Source: Archivesica marissinica
Lineage: Eukaryota; Mollusca; Bivalvia; Venerida; Vesicomyidae
NCBI GenBank assembly: GCA_014843695.1
Contig: CM026403.1
Span: 1,554,460-1,618,459, forward strand
DNA length: 64,000 nucleotides
Reading direction: 5' to 3'
How positions within the stretch are numbered: position 1 is the first letter of the stretch; each line of letters starts with the position of its first letter. Under the pieces are notes generated by a model. The model saw only the letters and a program-made list of their open reading frames with translations. It had not been told where the DNA came from and searched no databases. Shown piece after piece: positions 57,609 through 64,000 of this stretch. A program made the translations under genes and the position numbers.

Positions 57609-58826
57609 GTAAAACCAGTCTTAAGCAGCCAGCGAAGGGAATCATAGAAAGTTGTCGCTTAGCACAGGTGGTTGCTTAATAGAGGTCAACTGCATGCGGT
57701 AATAAAAACAACATATTGGTAATCTGAAAACTGGCTGCTTAATACGGGTTGGCTGCTTAATAGGGCTGACCACTAATACAGGTTTGACTGTACATTGATT
57801 TTCTCGTCCATCCAGTTTGCACTTAATATATATATAATGTGTGGTTGTACTTTAAAAGACAAATCCAAAATACATATATAGCTCAAGGCTATATAATCGG
57901 CAGTTTCACAATAGATTGACATTAAGTTCGCAGGTTAAAAAAACTTGATTAAACCTTAAGAAACGTGAGATTATCCAATCGAACCATTTGTAACATTTGT
58001 GTTCCGGAGTGTTTTATAATAATTAATTAAAACATTGATTATAGCATACGTATTGTTCCATGGCTAGTTCCCGCTATAAGATCATGGAGGCCAAGATATA
58101 CATATCCACGTCAGGTCAGGGGTAGCAGCGGGTGGGTTTGGGGGATGAAGTCTCAAGTTTTTTTTTTTTAAATCAGGATTTTTTTAAAATCATTATCTTG
58201 TAATTATTTCCAATAAAACCGTCATTTAGTTTAATCAAACATTATTCTGACGTTAGGGACGGGCCGTTTAACTAATGTTGGAAAGACTTGTGGTCCAACC
58301 CTTTTGTTTTATCATGCTTTGTACTTGTTATTACTTAATGTTGTATTCTGTATTGCTGCTACTGTACATGTATGATAAATTCAATAAAATATGATTAAAC
58401 AAAACTCCACGTCAGGTGATACGTTACATATATGTTACATTTGTTTAAGTATTATTTATTTTATAACGATTACGAAGCAAGTTTTAACAACTTATATTAC
58501 TCACTATCGTTGGCGCGGATGAAAAAAATCTATGTTAGATAAAGTCGATAAACTGACATCTTCGCTTATATGTGAGTGAGTGACAATAAATTGCAATTAT
58601 AAAAAACGACAAAACTACATAACGGCAGAAAAAAAATCTTTGAAATTTGGGAGGGTGACTTTATAGATCAGCAAACATATATTTATTTTACGATTAATCA
58701 TGTGCCTTACAAATGCTCTGTTCAGGCCAAAGTTGAGGTTTGTGATGTTTAGTTTAAAGTTGATTTATTTTACAACGATTGCGAAGCAAGTTCTAACAAC
58801 TTATATTAATCACTCTCGTTGGCGCT
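57609..58826. repeat. 1.2-kb tandem duplication, right copy
   Basis: Same order as the left copy, beginning with a pogo-like MITE (57609-57793, ends gtaaaaccagtcttaagcag and ggtttgactgta) and running into a family C SINE that continues past the duplicated segment to 58997. The offset is about 1,297 bp at the left end and 1,290 bp at the right. Confidence 0.92.
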
Positions 58827-58997
58827 GGTGAAAGCGTAAATGTGGTCATTCGTATGGGAGGAAGCTGGAATACCCGGAAAAACCCACCTGTCCAATCTGG
58901 TGACCACCGTACCATCTCACATACTTCCCGGTACGAGGATCGAACCCTGGTTGCATTGGTGAGAAGCGAGCGCGCTAACCACTGGGCTAATCGAACT
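58755..58997 (-). mobile_element. SINE family C, full-length
   Basis: Minus-strand copy with tail (ttacaacgattgcgaagcaa), body and complete head ending at ctaaccactgggctaatcga. The left duplicate at 57466 is cut after 'ggcgct', so the duplication breakpoint falls inside this SINE. Confidence 0.9.
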
Positions 58998-59008
58998 CGA
59001 ACTGGTTT

Positions 59009-59562
59009 GGGATGGGATGGGATGGGATGGGATGGGATGGGATGGGATGGGATGGGATGGGATGGGATGGGATGGGATGGGATGGGATGGGATGGGATGG
59101 GATGGGATGGGATGGGATGGGATGGGATGGGATGGGATGGGATGGGATGGGATGGGATGGGTGGGATGGGATGGGATGGGATGGGATGGGATGGGATGGG
59201 ATGGGATGGGATGGGATGGGATGGAGTGGGATGGGATGGGATGGGATGGGATGGGATGGGATGGGATGGGATGGGATGGGGATGGGATGGGATGGGATGG
59301 GATGGGATGGGAGGAGGGATGGATGGGATGGGATGGGATGGGATGGGATGGGATGGATGGGATGGGATGGGATGGGATGGGATGGGATGGGATGGGATGG
59401 GATGGGATGGGAGGGATGGGATGGGATGGGAGGGATGGGATGGGATGGGATGGGGGATGGATGGGATGGGATGGGATGGGGATGGGATGGGATGGGATGG
59501 GATGGGATGGGATGGGATGGGATGGGATGGGATGGGATGGGATGGGATGGGATGGGGATGGG
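59009..59562. repeat. (GATGG)n pentanucleotide array, about 110 units
   Basis: Nearly pure GATGG/GGGAT repeats with a few one-base changes (gtggg, gagggatgg). All three plus-strand frames stay open. The array lies about 40 bp downstream of the stop codon of the minus-strand gene at 59603, so it may be transcribed as (CCATC)n in that gene's 3' UTR. Confidence 0.97.
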
Positions 59563-59602
59563 ACTTTAGCTTAGAATTATAAATATATGTGTTTTAATAT
59601 TA

Positions 59603-59793
59603 TTACTTGAATGGCTTTCTGTCCAGATATGTTTTCCTCGTGTCTGTTAGAATGTTTACTGCACCGTGCGGGGTAAGGAACCACTTCATTCCAAGCATAC
59701 CTTTTGGTAAGCTCTCCCGCAATGCTAGAGACGCGGATGATATTCGTGCCCGGGTATACATGCGGTCGGCGTCTTTGAACAATTGCTCTGCCT
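59603..59793 (-). CDS. Terminal coding exon, class V aminotransferase-like C-terminus (gene A)
   Basis: On the minus strand gttcttcaag|AGGCAGAGC gives an acceptor, then 2 nt plus 62 codons to TAA at 59603. Joined to the phase 1 exon at 62122-62182 the junction codon is AAG (Lys). The peptide runs AEQLFKDADRMYTRARISSA, SLALRESLPKGMLGMKWF, LTPHGAVNILTD, and ends RKTYLDRKPFK. It is a non-repetitive, balanced composition unlike the surroundings. Upstream frame without splicing extends only to 59842. An attaaa motif lies about 10 nt after the stop. Family membership is inferred only through the preceding exon. Confidence 0.55.
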
Positions 59794-59971
59794 CTTGAAG
59801 AACATCCTTTATATAAAGATTACATATACGATTATAATTCATGTACTTATAACATTTAATTACTTATTTTATCTTCTGAAGACCAGCTTGTTCCAAATGT
59901 TGTATAATGTACATTACTAACGAAAATTACAAAAAAATATTGTGTCTAACCACATATTAATTCCACGTATT

Positions 59972-60425
59972 ATATGTATAGGATAATAAGCCGAAAACAA
60001 TCCAATATATAAACTAGTGGACTGTGTGAGGCGCGTAACGCCGAAGACAGTACCAAATTGAATATTTTACATATTGGATCCGTTTGAGGCCTATATCTTA
60101 CTTAAAACACACTTATACAACAAGATCCTACTAATTAAAATGTTAATTTCGTACATGTACATGTAGTATTTAATATAATATTCATAATAACGGGCTTTTG
60201 TTAGCAGTCCAATATTAATAATAATGTACTGCAAGTACAATGGTATGACGTCACGACAGTGTTTTAAAGCGAGCTCTAAGCTAGTGAGCTTTACGGTAAC
60301 GCGGTGTGAGAAAAGTGTGCCGATATATCTAAACATAATGTTCGCTACAGACCTATATATCCATTATATAAACACGCTGCATGCTGCATCCTCGAAATAA
60401 ACTGAAAGCACTGGAATAACCCAAC
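59972..60425 (-). mobile_element. Dispersed repeat I, copy 2 (inverted relative to copy 1)
   Basis: Reverse complement of the repeat at 42950-43345: ggataataagccgaaaacaa, ggatccgtttgaggcctata, gcagtccaatattaataata and tatgacgtcacgacagtgtt. It lies in the last intron of gene A. The shared inner inverted repeat around aatatataaactag ... ttttacatattgga is kept. Confidence 0.75.
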
Positions 60426-60445
60426 TCACTGCTTTGCAAGTGTTG

Positions 60446-60549
60446 TACCCACAGACAAACAATTTTTGTTTGGCCTATGGTCATATATTAAGTAATGTTT
60501 ACTATATGACCATAGGGCAAACAAAATTGTGTCTTGTGCCTGTGGTTGT
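60446..60549. mobile_element. Palindromic fold-back element (family H), copy 2
   Basis: Arms ccacagacaaacaatttttg tttggcctatggtcatat and atatgaccatagggcaaaca ... cttgtgcctgtgg mirror each other around taagtaatgttta. It is shorter at the centre than the copy at 41432-41563. It lies in the same gene A intron. Confidence 0.87.
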
Positions 60550-60935
60550 ACCTAGCCGCTACATGTTGACATATGGTCAACGCGAACGTGTTCGGTCTCA
60601 TTTTGTCAGTGACGTCATTAAATGACGTCATATTGGGTCGCTTAAACAAGTAGTGCTGGTGACATTTAGTGCACGTTTGCAGGGTTTCTATCATAAATAA
60701 CATTATTCAGCCTAAATAATACGAACATTTGTTGAAGTGAATGATCGAATTATATGTCACGTATGGACATATTGGTTGCCAAAATTGAGAGTTATATTAT
60801 AGATTATATACTCTAAATAAATATGTTATTTGGTTTTTGTGAGTGTATATAGTGCCGGCCAGGATTGTGTCTGCGGCTCAGTTAATATCACCCCTGGCCG
60901 ACACTATATACTCAAATACCCTGTCAACAAACCAT
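60550..60935. other. Intron sequence; no gene seen
   Basis: Includes 'gacgtcattaaatgacgtca' at about 60611-60630, a perfect 20-bp palindrome with two CRE-like tgacgt half-sites. Further on, atagtgccggccaggattgt and cctggccgacactata at 60848-60913 form a second inverted pair. Confidence 0.6.
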
Positions 60936-61193
60936 GTGTGTGTTTTACGGTTATTTATCGTCGCTATGGGTTCACATATGAGCGACGCCTCCTGTAGAGA
61001 TTGGTCATTTTAGATTTGTGGAGGATAGTGCAATGATACAGACAGAGACCCATTCCAGAGCACCGACACGAGACCTCGGTTTAAAGTCCCATCTGAAAGA
61101 CTGTTAATTTTATTAGAGTCAGACGGGGGGATCGAACCTGCGATCCCTGGGTTACCAGTCCAGCGTGCTACCACTGGATTACAGATCCGTCTG
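60936..61193 (-). mobile_element. SINE family A
   Basis: A minus-strand copy with a small deletion after cccattccag (loss of about 35 bp). Short direct repeats acaaacca flank it. It lies in the last intron of gene A, sense orientation. Confidence 0.9.
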
Positions 61194-61226
61194 ACAAACC
61201 AAATAACATTTAATAGTTATATAGGG

Positions 61227-62036
61227 GAATCAACGTGCCATGTATGTTGGATTCATTCGCCAGTATATATGTATATAATTATAAATGTGAATCAGCTTGC
61301 CATGTATGTTGGATTCATTCGCCAGTATATATGTATATAATTATAAATGTGAATCAGCGTGCCATGTATGTTGGATTCATTCGCCAGTATATATGTATAT
61401 AATTATAAATGTGAATCAGCTTGACATGTATGTTGGATTCATTCGCCAGTATATATGTATATAATTATAAATGTGAATCAGCGTGCCATGTATGTTGGAT
61501 TCATTCGCCAGTATATATGTATATAATTATAAATGTGAATCAACGTGCCATGTATGTTGGATTCATTCGCCAGTATATATGTATATAATTATAAATGTGA
61601 ATCAGCTTGCCATGTATGTTGGATTCATTCGCCAGTATATATGTATATAATTATAAATGTGAATCAGCGTGCCATGTATGTTGGATTCATTTCGCCAGTA
61701 TATATGTATATAATTATAAATGTGAATCAACGTGCCATGTATGTTGGATTCATTCGCCAGTATATATGTATATAATTATAAATGTGAATCAACGTGCCAT
61801 GTATGTTGGATTCATTCGCCAGTATATATGTATATAATTATAAATGTGAATCAACGTGCCATGTATGTTGGATTCATTCGCCAGTATATATGTATATAAT
61901 TATAAACGTGAATCATCTTGCCATGTATGTTGGATTCATTCGCCAGTATATAATTATAAATGTGAATCATCTTGCCATGTATGTTGGATTCATTCGCCAG
62001 TATATATTTATAAATGTGAATCAGCTTGCCATGTAT
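61227..62036. repeat. 62-bp tandem repeat, about 13 units
   Basis: The unit is tgtatgttggattcattcgc cagtatatatgtatataatt ataaatgtgaatcagcgtgc ca. Copies differ mainly at caacgtgcc / cagcgtgcc / cagcttgcc / catcttgcc; two near the right end are shortened. The array fills the intron between the two gene A exons and ends within 90 bp of the exon at 62122. Confidence 0.96.
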
Positions 62037-62121
62037 GATGGAGTCGTGTGAGTTTCTGTCGAATGGACACGTGACTCGCTAAGGGTTTCCGAGAGTGCGT
62101 CAGTTAGACTGAACAGCTCAC

Positions 62122-62182
62122 TTGACGTCGTATTTGCGAACGATTTGTGATGCCAGGAACCAGTCTTCATGTCGAAGGAGTA
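62122..62182 (-). CDS. Internal exon, class V aminotransferase-like protein (gene A, penultimate)
   Basis: On the minus strand cttatttcag precedes TACTCCTTCGACATG; the frame reads YSFDMKTGSWHHKSFANTTS and a donor-like A|GTGAGC follows at 62121, giving 61 nt (phase 0 to phase 1). If that donor is not used, the frame continues to a TGA at 62021 in the satellite. 'Y-(F/V)D--TG-W-H' recalls a conserved C-terminal motif of cysteine-desulfurase-like class V aminotransferases. This motif plus the N-terminal motif found at 34568 is why I place both genes in one family. Earlier exons lie beyond the 28- and 29-bp arrays, outside the window. Confidence 0.5.
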
Positions 62183-62210
62183 CTGAAATAAGATATAAAG
62201 GGAGTGCATT

Positions 62211-62846
62211 ATTGATATCCTAGTAACTGATCAGTTACATTGATATCCTAGTAACTGATCAGTTACATTGATATCCTAGTAACTGATCAGTTACATTGAT
62301 ATCCTAGTAACTGAGCAGTTACATTGATATCCTAGTAACTGAGCAGTTACATTGATATCTTAGTAACTGAGCAGTTACATTGATATCCTAGTAACTGAGC
62401 AGTTACATTGATATCCTAGTAACTGAGCAGTTACATTGATATCCTAGTAACTGATCAGTTACATTGATATCCTAGTAACTGAGCAGTTACATTGATATCC
62501 TAGTAACTGATCAGTTACATTGATATCCTAGTAACTGAGCAGTTACATTGATATCCTAGTAACTGATCAGTTACATTGATATCCTAGTAACTGATCAGTT
62601 ACATTGATATCCTAGTAACTGATCAGTTACATTGATATCCTAGTAACTGATCAGTTACATTGATATCCTAGTAACTGATCAGTTACATTGATATCCTAGT
62701 AACTGAGCAGTTACATTGATATCCTAGTAACTGATCAGTTACATTGATATCCTAGTAACTGAGCAGTTACATTGATATCCTAGTAACTGATCAGTTACAT
62801 TGATATCCTAGTAACTGATCAGTTACATTGATATCCTAGTAACTGA
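62211..62846. repeat. 28-bp array with a palindromic core, about 22 units
   Basis: The unit is attgatatcctagtaactg atcagtta c. It contains gtaactgatcagttac, a perfect 16-bp palindrome. About a third of the units have gtaactgagcagttac, which breaks only the centre. The two forms are interspersed in runs. Confidence 0.97.
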
Positions 62847-63303
62847 ATCGATAAGACTTATATCATAGATATTGAAGAAGCTAAATTGACGTCCTCGCCA
62901 TTCCATCAGTTAGACTTACGTCCTAGTTATTGAATAAGATAAAATAATTGTTTATAATAGTGACTTATGTTTTCCAACATATTTACAACATATATTCAGT
63001 ATAATGTCAAATTTTAACACCCGGCCCAATGGGCCTATAAGTCACCTTATGCTAACAGTTTTATAATAGCGTGAATATGCATCATTGAACGTAGAGTATT
63101 ATTTATATACTTATTACTGAGATACTTACTAAACTAATTACTGAGATAATTATACCTAAAGGTAATCGATTACAAATAACCAGAGATCATATAGGAATAC
63201 TAGTAGTTTATGTAGATATACTAAGTAGATAATTATACGAAATATATGAATGTGTTAGACTAACATACTCGTCATATAGGTATATAGTTACAGGTACGTC
63301 CTA
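62847..63303. other. Unique sequence with repeat J piece at about 63018-63055
   Basis: cacccggcccaatgggccta taagtcacctta is the reverse complement of the repeat J motif at 39999 and 41984. Degenerate single units like the flanking arrays (catcagttagacttacgtcc; gtcctagttattgaat) suggest the two arrays share an origin. No gene is seen. Confidence 0.6.
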
Positions 63304-64000
63304 GTTATTGAATCAGTTAGATTGAGATCATGGTCATTGAATCAGTTTGATTAACATCATGGTCATTGAATCAGGTAGATTGAGATCATGGTTATTGTAT
63401 CAGTTAGAATGACATCATGGTTATTGTATCAGTTAGAATGACATCATGGTTATTGTATCAGTTAGAATGACATCATGGTTATTGTATCAGTTAGAATGAC
63501 ATCATGGTTATTGTATCAGTTAGAATGACATCATGGTTATTGTATCAGTTAGAATGACATCATGGTTATTGTATCAGTTAGAATGACATCATGGTTATTG
63601 TATCAGTTAGATTGACATCATGGTTATTGTATCAGTTAGAATGACATCATGGTCATTGTATCAGTTAGAATGACATCATGGTCATTGAATCAGTTAGATT
63701 GACATCATGGTTATTGTATCAGTTAGATTGACATCATGGTTATTGTATCAGTTAGAATGACATCATGGTTGTATCAGTTAGAATGACATCATGGTATTGT
63801 ATCAGTTAGATTGACATCATGGTTATTGTATCAGTTAGAATGACATCATGGTTATTGTATCAGTTAGAATGACATCATGGTCATTGAATCAGTTAGATTG
63901 ACATCATGGTTATTGTATCAGTTAGATTGACATCATGGTTATTGTATCAGTTAGATTGACATCATGGTTATTGTATCAGTTAGAATGACATCATGGTTAT
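63304..64000. repeat. 29-bp tandem array, about 24 units, runs off the window
   Basis: The unit is atcatggttattgtatcagt tagaatgac, with variants cattgaatcag and agattgac. Two units near 63768 and 63795 are shortened. It continues beyond 64000. Confidence 0.96.

Noticed and set aside
58842..59582. Gly/Asp/Trp/Met repeat proteins of 185-246 codons
   Set aside because: Any frame over (GATGG)n is open; the first codons are a SINE in antisense.
3531..61193. Functional tRNA-Thr genes at the heads of family A elements
   Set aside because: A and B boxes and an anticodon arm are present, but each is joined to a SINE body and tail, many have target duplications, and the acceptor arm is not properly retained. 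They are SINE heads.

Overview
This is a eukaryotic window, almost certainly from an invertebrate animal and most plausibly a bivalve or other mollusc, though the taxon is my inference. It is AT-rich and intron-bearing and contains one 1,000-base run of N. It is dominated by tRNA-headed SINEs, short inverted-repeat DNA elements (MITEs), decayed non-LTR retrotransposons and tandem arrays. There is no bacterial-style operon, CRISPR array or rRNA gene. Most long open frames are artefacts of tandem repeats whose unit length is a multiple of three (39, 27, 36 and 33 bp).

Layout. 1-3.4 kb: a 39-bp minisatellite with higher-order structure. 3.5-10 kb: SINEs, two TTAA-ended MITEs (one with a pogo-like MITE nested inside) and a 37-bp and an 83-bp array. 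10-12.6 kb: a 27-bp minisatellite in both orientations. 12.7-17.9 kb: LINE and SINE debris. 18-20.5 kb: a 75-bp array, a 1-kb gap and a 35-bp array. 20.8-28.8 kb: SINEs and MITEs. 28.8-33.9 kb: two LINE relics on the + strand. 34.3-42.7 kb: two exons of a minus-strand gene whose 7.6-kb intron has filled with LINEs, a MITE and SINEs. 43-55 kb: MITEs, a decayed intron-containing DDE transposase, SINEs and a MITE-derived array. 55-59.5 kb: a 33-bp array, a 1.3-kb tandem duplication and a (GATGG)n array. 59.6-62.2 kb: two exons forming the 3' end of a second minus-strand gene. 61.2-64 kb: 62-, 28- and 29-bp arrays.

Host genes. Four minus-strand pieces look like real exons: 42293-42721 (start codon, disordered N-terminus, canonical donor), 34568-34673 (acceptor and donor, phase-compatible with the first), 62122-62182 and 59603-59793 (phase-compatible, ending in a stop). 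The peptides resemble the N-terminal and C-terminal parts of one family, the class V aminotransferase / cysteine-desulfurase-like proteins. The C-terminal pieces lie upstream of the N-terminal pieces on the same strand, so the simplest reading is two head-to-tail paralogues, with a mis-ordered assembly as the alternative. This family call is from memory of motifs and is tentative.

Mobile DNA. At least four SINE families are present. Families A (tRNA-Thr-like head) and B (long-variable-arm head) share one 3' tail. Families C and D share a different one. Several A copies have clear target-site duplications of 8-14 bp. The most unusual structure is a MITE whose terminal repeat has expanded into a minisatellite at the right end in one copy (38.3-38.9 kb) and at the left end in another (50.5-51.0 kb).
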